Below, in pieces: positions 1 to 8,542 of a stretch of DNA of 64,000 nt. Position 1 is the first letter of the stretch. The number at the start of each line of letters is the position of its first letter. The stretch is from Salinispirillum sp049115955 (GTDB taxonomy: Bacteria; Pseudomonadota; Gammaproteobacteria; Pseudomonadales; Natronospirillaceae): NCBI GenBank assembly GCA_049115955.1, contig JAGDZJ010000004.1:186001-250000 (forward strand). Reading direction: 5' to 3'. Made by a program: the position numbers and the translations under genes. The notes under the pieces were generated by a model. The model ran no database searches. It was given only the letters and a program-made list of their open reading frames with translations, and was not told the origin of the DNA.

Positions 1-1114
1 AAAACCCACCAATGGTGAACAGCACCACAAAGGCGATGGAGAACAGCATCGGCACTTCAAAGGTTATGGAGCCACGGAACATGGTAGCGATCCAGTTAAA
101 GACCTTAACTCCCGTCGGCACAGCGATGATCATGGTCGCGATCATGAAGAACATTTCACCCAGGAACGGGATACCCACGGTGAACATGTGGTGCGCCCAG
201 ACGAAAAACGACAAGAGGGCGATGGCGGCGGTGGCATAAACCATGGACGCATAACCAAACAGTTTCTTGCGTGAAAACGCTGGGATGATGGCGCTGACGA
301 TACCAAAGGCTGGCAAGATCATGATGTACACTTCAGGGTGACCGAAGAACCAGAACAGGTGCTGGAACAAAATCGGGCTACCGCCACCGGCGGCGTTAAA
401 GAACGACGTACCCGCAGCAACATCCAGCAGCATCATGGTGATTACCGCAGCCAATACCGGCATCACCATGATCAGCAGGAACGCGGTGATCAACCATGTC
501 CACACGAACAATGGCATTTTCATCCAATCCATACTAGGCGCACGCATGTTCCAGATGGTGACAATGATGTTGATCGCACCTGCAATGGAAGAAATACCCA
601 TGATGTGCATCGACAGAATAAAGAACACGGTAGACGGTGGGCCATAGGTCGTGGACAACGGCGCATAGAATGTCCAGCCGAAGTTAGGGCCGCCACCGGG
701 CATAAACAGGGTGCTGACAAGCAACAGAAACGCGAAAGGCAGAATCCAGAAGCTCATGTTGTTCAAGCGCGGCAAGGCCATGTCTGGCGCACCGATCATG
801 ACCGGTATCATATAGTTCGCCAAACCGACGAAGGCTGGCATAACGGCACCGAACACCATGATCAAACCGTGCATGGTGGTCATCTGGTTAAAGAACTCAG
901 GCTGCACCAGTTGCAAGCCGGGCTGAAAGAGCTCGGCGCGGATGATCATAGCGAAAAAACCACCGATCAAAAACATCGTAAAACTGAACCACAGGTACAT
1001 CGCACCGATGTCTTTGTGGTTAGTTGTGTATACCCAACGGGTCCAGCCTTTTGCCGGACCGTGGTGGTCGTGATCCGCGTGCGCGTGATCATCATGAGCA
1101 GAAACAGCGGTCAT
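1..1114 (-). CDS. ctaD: Cytochrome c oxidase subunit I, aa3 type (3' part outside window)
   Basis: Catalytic subunit of a haem-copper oxidase, which reduces O2 to water in the inner membrane and pumps protons. About 371 N-terminal residues are visible; the gene runs off the left edge. The start codon is at 1114-1112, preceded by a strong TAAGGAGG site that overlaps the ctaC stop codon. A His/Asp-rich N-terminus leads into the family motifs GAPDMALPRLNN (D-channel entry), the GHPEVYI loop (proton-relay Glu and the His-Tyr pair) and WAHHM (CuB histidines). It lies directly downstream of ctaC, so the two are co-transcribed. It is the first of two subunit I genes in the window and looks like the canonical one. 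Confidence 0.97.
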   Translation of the reverse strand, partial: MTAVSAHDDHAHADHDHHGPAKGWTRWVYTTNHKDIGAMYLWFSFTMFLIGGFFAMIIRAELFQPGLQLVQPEFFNQMTTMHGLIMVFGAVMPAFVGLANYMIPVMIGAPDMALPRLNNMSFWILPFAFLLLVSTLFMPGGGPNFGWTFYAPLSTTYGPPSTVFFILSMHIMGISSIAGAINIIVTIWNMRAPSMDWMKMPLFVWTWLITAFLLIMVMPVLAAVITMMLLDVAAGTSFFNAAGGGSPILFQHLFWFFGHPEVYIMILPAFGIVSAIIPAFSRKKLFGYASMVYATAAIALLSFFVWAHHMFTVGIPFLGEMFFMIATMIIAVPTGVKVFNWIATMFRGSITFEVPMLFSIAFVVLFTIGGF

Positions 1115-1126
1115 GTGTTGGCCTCC

Positions 1127-2281
1127 TTATAGTCCGGCTTTAAAGTTAACGACATCCATAGGCTCTACGACATCGCCCATGTTATTGCCCCAGCTGTTGC
1201 GGACATAAGTGGCAACAGCGGCCAGATCCACATCACTCAACTGATTACCAAACGCCTGCATAGCCGATCCACGTACGCCGTTAACCAACACCTCAACGGT
1301 GTTATCTGGCAGGCCGACTACTTTTGGCGACCCCACTAATGCAGGGAACACACCGGGGATACCTTGACCAGAGGCCTGGTGACACGCCACACAGAAGGTG
1401 GTGAAGACTTGCTGTCCGCGGGTAGACAGCTCTTCCAGCGTCCACTCTTTCGAGGTCAGTTCTGCCAACGCAATCGCTTCGGCACGCTGCTCGCCCATCC
1501 ACTCATCAAAAGCATCAGGGCTGACGGCTTCTACCACAATGGGCATAAAGGCGTGATCACGACCACAAAGCTCAGCACACATACCACGGTAGGTGCCTTC
1601 CTCTAAGATAAACGTGTTGGCTGTGTTTACAATACCGGGAACTGCGTCCTTCTTCACAGCAAATGCGGGCACCCACCATGAGTGAATGACGTCATTCGCA
1701 GTGATCAAAAAGCGCACGGAACGATCGGTCGGCAAGTACAGAGGGTTGTCGACTTCCATGAGATACTCATCAGGCTTGTCAACAACGTTCGCAATCGATT
1801 CACGCGGTGTGGCCAGTGATGAGAAAAAGGACACCGGCGCTTCCGCTGTGTCTTCAATATAAGTATAACGCCAGCGCCACTGATAGCCTTCTATCATGAC
1901 CGTCACGTCAGCCTGCGGATCGTCGGCGTAGATTTTGGCCAAGGTAATGGTTGCTGGTACTGCCATGCCGAGCAGGATAATCAAAGGGATAACCGTCCAA
2001 ACGATTTCCAGTTTGTGATTCTGATCCCAGGTTTCGGCGACCGCGCCACGCGATTTGCGGTGCGCCCACATGGCGTAAAACATGACGCCAAAAACCAAAA
2101 CAGCAATGACACAGCAGATGATGAATATCAGCATGTGCAAGCTGTATACATCGTTACTGATTTCGGTGACCCCACGGGTCATATTGACCTGCCACTCAGC
2201 GGCGGCTGTACCACTGAGTAACCCAACAACGATGGATAACACCGCTGTTGTCAGGCTCCGGAATCGAAGTCGGTTTAACAT
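1127..2281 (-). CDS. ctaC: Cytochrome c oxidase subunit II with fused cytochrome c domain
   Basis: Electron-entry subunit of the aa3 oxidase; it accepts electrons from cytochrome c through the CuA centre. The 384 residues begin with a signal-like hydrophobic stretch (about 10-28), followed by two membrane segments (about 48-72 and 92-115). The periplasmic cupredoxin domain carries the CuA ligands His200, Cys235, Cys239, His243 and Met246 (CAELCGRDHAFM). A C-terminal class I cytochrome c domain has CVACH at 297-301, so this is a caa3-like subunit II. The gene heads the operon with ctaD, and the region 2282-2476 upstream is shared with the divergent MATE gene and should hold both promoters. Confidence 0.96.
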   Translation of the reverse strand: MLNRLRFRSLTTAVLSIVVGLLSGTAAAEWQVNMTRGVTEISNDVYSLHMLIFIICCVIAVLVFGVMFYAMWAHRKSRGAVAETWDQNHKLEIVWTVIPLIILLGMAVPATITLAKIYADDPQADVTVMIEGYQWRWRYTYIEDTAEAPVSFFSSLATPRESIANVVDKPDEYLMEVDNPLYLPTDRSVRFLITANDVIHSWWVPAFAVKKDAVPGIVNTANTFILEEGTYRGMCAELCGRDHAFMPIVVEAVSPDAFDEWMGEQRAEAIALAELTSKEWTLEELSTRGQQVFTTFCVACHQASGQGIPGVFPALVGSPKVVGLPDNTVEVLVNGVRGSAMQAFGNQLSDVDLAAVATYVRNSWGNNMGDVVEPMDVVNFKAGL

Positions 2282-2476
2282 GCTTTACCTCGGCTCGACA
2301 CTTTTTATTCGGACGGATGGCCTGTGAACACATTCACGGCCGGTTAGGATACTATGGTCTCGCAGTATATACGGGCTTGTGTTCATCTGACAGCCTTGCG
2401 CAGGCGCGACATTTAAGCCTTTTGTCAAAGAAAGGTCAACTTTCCTATATTAATCAATACGTTATGACCGATCGCC

Positions 2477-3808
2477 GTGACTGAAAAATTTTTCTCCTCG
2501 CGCATGAAAAAAGCTCATGCCACTCACAGCCGTCGCGTCTGGCATATCGCGTGGCCCTTGATGCTCGCCAATGTCAGTGCGCCACTGCTTGGTTTGGTGG
2601 ACATCGGCCTCATGGGTCACCAAGGAGACAGTCGTTTTTTGGCCGCCGTTACTCTGGGCGCCAATCTCTTTGCGGTTGTGGCTTGGGGGTTCAATTTTCT
2701 GACCATGGCCGCCAGCGGCAGTACGGCATGGCTAATGGGACGCGGCGGTCGTGCTTTTGCGACGCAATGGTTACGGCGGTTACTGCCGCCTGTTGCAATA
2801 CTCGGTGTTCTGCTCTTGCTCGCATCACCGTGGCTGATCCCACTGGGCCTCGCTTTCTATCAACCCGAGAGTGAATTAGCAGAAAGCGCCCACCTCTACC
2901 TGTCGATCCGCGCATGGAGTATCCCGCTGGTATTGGTGAACCTGCTGCTGGCCGGGTGGTTCATCGGCATTCAGAAAACCCGCGTCAACCTGTGGGCCAC
3001 GCTGTGTGCACAAGCTGTGAATATCCTGTTGAGCGTTTTACTCGTTTTGGGCTTTGAGCTAGGCATCACAGGCGTAGCCATCGGCAGCGTGGTGGGCGAT
3101 GCGGCGGCGTTTTTAATCTATGGCGGTACCGCATTGCGCTTAACAATGCACAACTTACCCACAGTTATTCACCGAGATATCCCCAAGCTTACACACTACC
3201 TGCAACTGGCTGGACCATTGATCTTACGTACATTCACGCTGCTGTTTGCGTTCAACTATTTCAGTCGACTGGGTCTCAACCTAGGTACCGATTACGTCGC
3301 TGCCAACGCCGTGTTGCTCAGTTTCCTGTTGGTTATTTCGACGCTGCTGGATGGCTTCGCCAATGCGGCAGAGGCGCTTGTCGGGCGAGCCTCAGGAGCA
3401 AGCCAGCGGGCGCAGATACAAGGCGCCATACTCATTACCGGACTCTGGTCAGCGGCGTTAGCCGTGGTGCTGTGTCTCACGTTTGCCTTACTGCATGAGT
3501 CCACCATCGCTTGGCTCACCGACCTACCGACGATTCGAGCACTTGCTGGTGAGTATGTGATCTGGATGATCACCATGCCGTTGTATACGTGGTGGGCCTA
3601 TTGGCTGGATGGGGTGTTCATCGGGTTGCAATGGGTACGCGCCATGCGCAACGTTCTGCTGTTCAGTGTATTTGGTGTCTACTGGCCCATGAGCCTAGCA
3701 CTGCCTATGGACACCAATCACAGCATTTGGGCGCTGTTCGCCCTCATGATGCTGATGCGCAGCCTACTGATGATGGGCTGGCTCGGCTTGCGCTGGCGGC
3801 ATCTGTGA
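2477..3808 (+). CDS. MATE-family efflux transporter, DinF-like
   Basis: Multidrug/toxin exporter of the MATE family, a 12-helix inner-membrane protein that uses an ion gradient. The 443 residues are almost wholly hydrophobic helices. The N-terminal WPLMLANVSAPLLGLVDIG and the MGHQGD loop resemble DinF-type proteins, and a repeat of the fold begins near residue 240 (LAGPLILRTFTLL). The GTG at 2477 is the longest start; an in-frame ATG at 2504 (MKKAHATHSRR) is an equally good candidate. It is transcribed away from ctaC. The substrate cannot be inferred. Confidence 0.88.
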   Translation: MTEKFFSSRMKKAHATHSRRVWHIAWPLMLANVSAPLLGLVDIGLMGHQGDSRFLAAVTLGANLFAVVAWGFNFLTMAASGSTAWLMGRGGRAFATQWLRRLLPPVAILGVLLLLASPWLIPLGLAFYQPESELAESAHLYLSIRAWSIPLVLVNLLLAGWFIGIQKTRVNLWATLCAQAVNILLSVLLVLGFELGITGVAIGSVVGDAAAFLIYGGTALRLTMHNLPTVIHRDIPKLTHYLQLAGPLILRTFTLLFAFNYFSRLGLNLGTDYVAANAVLLSFLLVISTLLDGFANAAEALVGRASGASQRAQIQGAILITGLWSAALAVVLCLTFALLHESTIAWLTDLPTIRALAGEYVIWMITMPLYTWWAYWLDGVFIGLQWVRAMRNVLLFSVFGVYWPMSLALPMDTNHSIWALFALMMLMRSLLMMGWLGLRWRHL

Positions 3809-3987
3809 CACCACACACATTTTACATAAAATTACCCACCTTCTTCTGGCATGCTGAATCAATACACTATACTGAGAAGCAGCAGAGCGAGGAGTTGGAT
3901 CTCCTACATTCACACGGACAATGTTCACCTGAGGGTCTGGTCAAAAATCAGACAACACAGACCCATCTACTTTCGAGCGCCAATATC

Positions 3988-4563
3988 ATGTCTATCACCG
4001 ATATTGAAAAGACCATTCTGTTCGCGCGGGCCTGCGATGAACAACGAGACGACCTCTCAATGAGCATGGCCGTCAACTCTGCTTGGGACGGGCAGCAACT
4101 GCAGAGCTTTCTTGATCGTTATATTGAACAACTGCCCGTCTCTCTGAAAACCGCCGCGATGGCTGCCCGCCAGCTGTCTTTAGAAGATACGGTCGAGCCT
4201 ATTTTGCAAGCGGTGGAAAGTTTCTTCGTCAGTGAGTGTGAACTCAGCACACAGGGCGGATTGGCGGCATTATTAGATCGCACGTATTTGGGCCACCGAC
4301 TGCTGGAAGAGCTGAACGATCACCTTTTCGTGCGCACTGGTCATTACTTAATTCACACGGATATGACCGAGGCCAACCTGATGGCTCACGGTCTCTTGGG
4401 TGAGCCTTATGCCAGTGAGTTGGACGGTGTCGTTGCACAAACACTCGATGCGCTAACCGACGCCCTACACGCGTCACACCGCGTGCAACGCAACACTAAC
4501 GCAGAACAAATGTTGAAACCTTTTGCAGTCCAAGGGGACAAGCGTCTAAAGTTACCCTATTAA
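3988..4563 (+). CDS. Hypothetical protein, 191 residues
   Basis: I do not recognise this family. A longer reading frame extends upstream into the MATE gene, but the ATG at 3988 (MSITDIEKTILFARA) is the sensible start because the upstream part is shadow sequence. The protein is soluble, acidic and probably helical, with no signal peptide, membrane segment or metal-binding motif. It lies 27 bp before the serine hydrolase gene on the same strand, so they may be co-transcribed. Codon use resembles its neighbours, so it is very likely real. Confidence 0.7.
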   Translation: MSITDIEKTILFARACDEQRDDLSMSMAVNSAWDGQQLQSFLDRYIEQLPVSLKTAAMAARQLSLEDTVEPILQAVESFFVSECELSTQGGLAALLDRTYLGHRLLEELNDHLFVRTGHYLIHTDMTEANLMAHGLLGEPYASELDGVVAQTLDALTDALHASHRVQRNTNAEQMLKPFAVQGDKRLKLPY

Positions 4564-4590
4564 CTTTCCGTTCAAGGTAGATGACAAACA

Positions 4591-5466
4591 ATGATGGACT
4601 TTGACTGGCAATGGTTTCCGGCTGAATCGCCACGTGGCGTATTGGTGATATGCCATGGCATGGCGGAACACCACGCCCGGTATACGCCACTGGCGCACTA
4701 CCTAGTCAGCCATGGCTGGCACGTGTTGACCTTTGATCACCCCGGACATGGCAGCAAGGCTGAGCAATTGGGGTACTTTGGCCCCGCCGGCTGGGATGCG
4801 GTGACAGACCGCATGTCGGTCATGCTGAATGAAGCCAGCCAGCGTGCTCCGGGCCTACCACTGTGGTTGGTCGGCCACAGCATGGGCTCGTTTGCTGTGT
4901 TGGACTATGCGTGCCGTTTTCCGCTCCCACCGCACTGCAAAGGCATTGCGTTAATTGCCACCGACTCCTTTTCCCCCGCTCCCAGCATCGCTTTGGAAGG
5001 GGTCACCCAACTGCTTGGCCGCTTGCGTGGCTGGAGCAACAGCAGCCAGCTCCTGCGCACGCTTACCTTTGACGCTTTTAATCGGCACTTCAAACCCAAC
5101 CGCACCAGTGACGACTGGGTATGTGGCGATGCGGCCGTAGTAGACGCCTATCAAGCCGACCCTCTCTGTGGCTTTGACTGTTCTATCGCTCTCTGGTCCG
5201 AGCTCAGCCATGTATTTCGGCGACTGAGCAAGAACAGCCACTTAAAAAACTTGCCTGCAGACTGTCAAGTGGTCTTGATGGCGGGCGGAAAAGACCCCGT
5301 CGGACGGTTTGGCAAAGGCCCTCGTACTTTGACACAGCGGTTGCGTAAACTGGGCTACAGTGCGGAGCTCAAACTTTATCCCAGTATGCGCCACGAGATT
5401 CTGAATGAAAAAGATAAGTCACTGGTCTGGGCAGACTTTCAGCGCATGGTATCGGACCTGTCCTAA
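4591..5466 (+). CDS. Alpha/beta hydrolase, lysophospholipase / monoacylglycerol lipase-like
   Basis: Cytosolic serine hydrolase of the Hydrolase_4 (PldB-like) group. The 291 residues carry HG (oxyanion) at 22-23, the nucleophile elbow GHSMGS with Ser97, a likely acid Asp235 (GGKDPVG) and the catalytic His268 (SMRHEIL), all in the usual order. The likely substrate is a lysophospholipid or monoglyceride, by family analogy only. An ATG three bases downstream (4594) could also serve as start. Its last 62 bp overlap the start of the kinase-like gene, which suggests translational coupling. Confidence 0.88.
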   Translation: MMDFDWQWFPAESPRGVLVICHGMAEHHARYTPLAHYLVSHGWHVLTFDHPGHGSKAEQLGYFGPAGWDAVTDRMSVMLNEASQRAPGLPLWLVGHSMGSFAVLDYACRFPLPPHCKGIALIATDSFSPAPSIALEGVTQLLGRLRGWSNSSQLLRTLTFDAFNRHFKPNRTSDDWVCGDAAVVDAYQADPLCGFDCSIALWSELSHVFRRLSKNSHLKNLPADCQVVLMAGGKDPVGRFGKGPRTLTQRLRKLGYSAELKLYPSMRHEILNEKDKSLVWADFQRMVSDLS

Positions 5467-7426
5467 AGCTTGGCCTAAGGTCAGCCTATTCGCGTTGCTG
5501 TGCGGATTAAACGTCAGTACAACAAGCGCGGAAACCATTAACCTGCATAATGGAGCGGATCGCTACGATCTGCATCATTATGCTACGGGTGCATGGCTGG
5601 ATCACTGGAGCGCGGCAGACACGCCGCCGACGCACGTTTTACCATCGGCCGTACCAAATCGCGGTTTTGACCATCGTATCTTTCATTGGCGTGCTGACGT
5701 CAGCAACCAGAGCGATCAGCGCACATGGTATTTGGTGGTGCGCAACCCATCACTTGATCGTTTGCGTGTTTCCTACGCTGCACCGACTGACGAACCCTTC
5801 CATCAAACGGGTGATTACCAGAGCCCGCAGCGTCGCTTGTTTCCAGGCAATCATTTTGTCATCCCATTGGTGTTCGACACACAGCAAACACTGACCATCA
5901 CTGCCACCAGTGATGACTGGCAGTTTTACCCAATGATGCTGGTCAATCAAACAGGCTATCAAACCTTCGTGCAGCAAGAAATGCTGGCCATTGGGGCGGT
6001 GACCGGCCTGCTGCTGGCGGTATTCTTGTTCAATTTGTTGCAGACCATTCTGAAGGGTCATTGGTCGTTTCTTTGGACCGCTGGCACCGTAATGCTTTGG
6101 GTCGTGCATGCTTGGTTCTGGTACGGCTTAGGTTATCTGTGGTTGTGGCCCGACAGCCCATGGCTGCAGCAACATCTGTGGTATTTGCTGCTTCCGTGTT
6201 CTGGTGCGCTGCTCGTGGCATCCGTCGTCTCTGCCAGTGCGCGACGATTGAGCCGCCTGCACGCAGGCGTGCTGAATTGGGGCGCAGGCATGGGGGGAAC
6301 ATTGCTGCTCGGAACGTACATCCTATTGAGTAAATCAGCCTTTTTGATCGCTACTTGGCTATGGTTCGCCGCGCTGTCGTTATTGTTTCTGCTATGGACA
6401 CGCCAGCAGCACCGCATGTGGACATTACAGCTGGTGCAAGCCGGGTACGCGGGGTTGAGCGGGCTGATTTTTCTTTACTTTTCAGTCAGCTCCCATCTGT
6501 TCAGTAGCCATATGTTGTTGTTATTTCTATTGTTTGCCGTGCTGACAGCACTCCATTCGTTCGCCGTATATTGGCAGTATCATATGTCGGAGCAAAAAGC
6601 CTGGCGCGACCTGCAGCGACGCTCACAGGCGTACGAAGATCAGGTTGATGAAGGACGCGAAATGCTCGCGCACTATCGTAGCGCCCTAGAATCCGGTCGT
6701 TCATGGCGGTACGCATTTACACGCAATCTGCAACAGCGTTTCAACACCATTGAAGCCGCCGCAACTCAGTTACGCCAAGCCGTATTGGCCGACGAGCGGC
6801 AAGAGTTACTCAACCAGGCCTTACAGGCCAGTCAAGAAGGTGCGCGTTACATCAGCGACCTCAGCCACCTCGAGCAAGTCTTGACCGAAGGCTACGCAAT
6901 AGATCGTCAAGCCATGGTGATCAGCGATTGGCTCGCCCAGTTCGACGCGTGGTTTGATACGCAAGAACAAAGCGGCCAATTGTTCTTTCGCGCCGAGCTC
7001 ACCGAACACACCGAGCCACCGCCGCCCGTTATTGGCCCGGCGAGTACCCTATACACGATCTGCCTGCGACTGCTGGAAAATGCGCTACAGCACACCCCGT
7101 CAGGTTTCGTTAAACTCTTGGTTGAACTGGAAGGCCAAACCACCGACACCGTGCATTGCGCCTTCGAAGTGCGCGACTCGGGTTCCGGTATGACTGCCGA
7201 TCTGGTGTCCTCTATCCAAGCGTTCTGGCAGCAGATAGCCACACCAGATCAACAACACCGGCTTGGCTCAGGCTTGACCATTGCTTTGACGCTGCTACAG
7301 AAGCTCGACGCCAGTCTGCAAGTACAATCCACCGAAAAAGCCGGTACCAGCATCCGATTTTCCATCGCCATGCAACGCCAACCAGATGCCTCCGTGACGG
7401 GATCTGAATCAGAAGTGTCAACGTAA
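5405..7426 (+). CDS. 7TM-DISM sensor protein with histidine-kinase ATPase domain but no phospho-acceptor His
   Basis: Membrane sensor of the 7TMR-DISM type, 673 residues. A signal-like segment (about 25-42, ending TSA) precedes a periplasmic beta-rich domain (about 43-190, 7TMR-DISMED2-like). About seven membrane helices follow (about 195-392), then a coiled linker (about 395-430). The C-terminal HATPase domain has an N box (LLENALQHTPSG, 556-567), a G1 box (DSGSGM, 591-596) and a G2 box (GSGL, 621-624). In the dimerisation helix, where SHELRTPL is expected, the sequence is FTRNLQQRFNTI (438-449), with no His. The start overlaps the hydrolase gene by 62 bp; no other good start exists in frame. 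No response regulator gene is adjacent. It may act as a pseudo-kinase or partner of another kinase. Confidence 0.85.
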   Translation: MKKISHWSGQTFSAWYRTCPKAWPKVSLFALLCGLNVSTTSAETINLHNGADRYDLHHYATGAWLDHWSAADTPPTHVLPSAVPNRGFDHRIFHWRADVSNQSDQRTWYLVVRNPSLDRLRVSYAAPTDEPFHQTGDYQSPQRRLFPGNHFVIPLVFDTQQTLTITATSDDWQFYPMMLVNQTGYQTFVQQEMLAIGAVTGLLLAVFLFNLLQTILKGHWSFLWTAGTVMLWVVHAWFWYGLGYLWLWPDSPWLQQHLWYLLLPCSGALLVASVVSASARRLSRLHAGVLNWGAGMGGTLLLGTYILLSKSAFLIATWLWFAALSLLFLLWTRQQHRMWTLQLVQAGYAGLSGLIFLYFSVSSHLFSSHMLLLFLLFAVLTALHSFAVYWQYHMSEQKAWRDLQRRSQAYEDQVDEGREMLAHYRSALESGRSWRYAFTRNLQQRFNTIEAAATQLRQAVLADERQELLNQALQASQEGARYISDLSHLEQVLTEGYAIDRQAMVISDWLAQFDAWFDTQEQSGQLFFRAELTEHTEPPPPVIGPASTLYTICLRLLENALQHTPSGFVKLLVELEGQTTDTVHCAFEVRDSGSGMTADLVSSIQAFWQQIATPDQQHRLGSGLTIALTLLQKLDASLQVQSTEKAGTSIRFSIAMQRQPDASVTGSESEVST

Positions 7427-7553
7427 CCGTACTTTCACTGGCTGGCGTGCTCTTCTATACTGAGTCACTCACACTCCTAACGCAGCCTATCGTGCAGCTT
7501 GGCATTCAGGCGTTAAATGCACGGACCAACGCACTGACTAAGAGGAACCTCGC

Positions 7554-8474
7554 ATGTCCATACAGACGTTTTTTTCCACACGCTCATTGGTAACGCTGAT
7601 TACCGCAACGGTGTTTTCAACGGCCGTCATGGCGAACCAGCCCGTCGTTGTGTCTTCGAAGATTGACACTGAAGGATCCGTCTTGGGTCATATTATTATC
7701 CAATCACTGGAAGCGGCCGGGATCCCTACGACCAATCGCCTACAGCTAGGTGGTACACCCATTATGCGTGCGGCCATTACGTCCGGCGAGATTGATCTCT
7801 ACCCGGAATACACCGGCAACGGTGCGTTCTTCTTCGATGAAGCCGACAGTGATGTATGGAAAGACGCCACCACCGCGTGGGATCGCGTCCAAGAATTGGA
7901 CTTTCAGGCCAATGAATTGATTTGGTTGCGTCCTGCCGATGCTAATAACACCTGGGCCATGAGCGTACGTGGTGACGTTGCGCGCGCTAACAACCTGCGC
8001 ACGTTAGACGATCTGACCGCTTATTTAGCGGCAGGCGGTACGTTCAAGTTTGCCGCCAGCGCCGAGTTTGTTGATTCAGCCAGTGCCTTACCTGCCTTTC
8101 AGGAAGCCTACGGCTTCACTCTCAGTGCAGACCAATTGTTGGTTTTGTCCGGTGGTAATACTGCCGCCACCATGCGCGCGGCGGCTCAACAAACCAGTGG
8201 TGTCAACGGCGCCATGACCTACGGCACGGATGGCGGCTTAGCGGCGTTGGATCTCTTGGTGCTGGAAGATACTCGCGGCGTGCAGCCAGTGTACCAACCC
8301 GCGCCACTGATTCGCGCCGAAGTGCTGGCAGAGTACCCACAGATCGCCGAAATTTTAGAGCCGGTGTTTGCTGGCTTGAACCTTGAAGTACTGCAGCGTC
8401 TAAACGGTGACGTGGCGGTCAACGGCGCAGACCCGCAACAAGTCGCGCGCGACTATTTGAGCAGCCTGCGTTAA
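7554..8474 (+). CDS. yehZ: Glycine betaine/osmoprotectant ABC transporter, substrate-binding protein
   Basis: Periplasmic binding protein of the OsmF/YehZ (OpuBC) family, 306 residues. A Sec signal peptide ends near residue 27 (AVMA-NQP). The mature part starts VVVSSKIDTEGSVLGHII and contains the TSGEIDLYPEYTGNG motif typical of quaternary-amine binding proteins. The ribosome binding site AAGAGG lies just upstream of the ATG. It is the first gene of a four-gene transporter operon and is followed by an 18-bp perfect hairpin before the first permease gene. The likely ligand is glycine betaine or a related osmolyte; YehZ-type proteins often bind weakly. Confidence 0.92.
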   Translation: MSIQTFFSTRSLVTLITATVFSTAVMANQPVVVSSKIDTEGSVLGHIIIQSLEAAGIPTTNRLQLGGTPIMRAAITSGEIDLYPEYTGNGAFFFDEADSDVWKDATTAWDRVQELDFQANELIWLRPADANNTWAMSVRGDVARANNLRTLDDLTAYLAAGGTFKFAASAEFVDSASALPAFQEAYGFTLSADQLLVLSGGNTAATMRAAAQQTSGVNGAMTYGTDGGLAALDLLVLEDTRGVQPVYQPAPLIRAEVLAEYPQIAEILEPVFAGLNLEVLQRLNGDVAVNGADPQQVARDYLSSLR

Positions 8475-8480
8475 AGCAGT

Positions 8481-8533
8481 AAAGGCAGCCTTGGGAGCGA
8501 CGTGCATCGTACTTGGCTCCCAAGGCTGCCTTT
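8481..8533 (+). promoter_or_regulatory. 18-bp perfect inverted repeat between yehZ and yehY
   Basis: The arms 8481-8498 (AAAGGCAGCCTTGGGAGC) and 8516-8533 are exact reverse complements separated by 17 bases. The right arm ends in TTT but no long U tract follows. The hairpin starts 6 bases after the yehZ stop codon. It could be a partial terminator or an mRNA 3'-end stabiliser that raises the binding protein over the membrane subunits, as is common in ABC operons. It includes the TTG at 8513 that a longest-frame start would use. Confidence 0.8.
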
Positions 8534-8542
8534 AATACCCTC

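Noticed and set aside
338..1132. 264-codon open frame on the plus strand
   Set aside because: It is the antisense shadow of ctaD, whose conserved motifs fill the minus strand. The product is rich in His, Arg and Gln with no domain.
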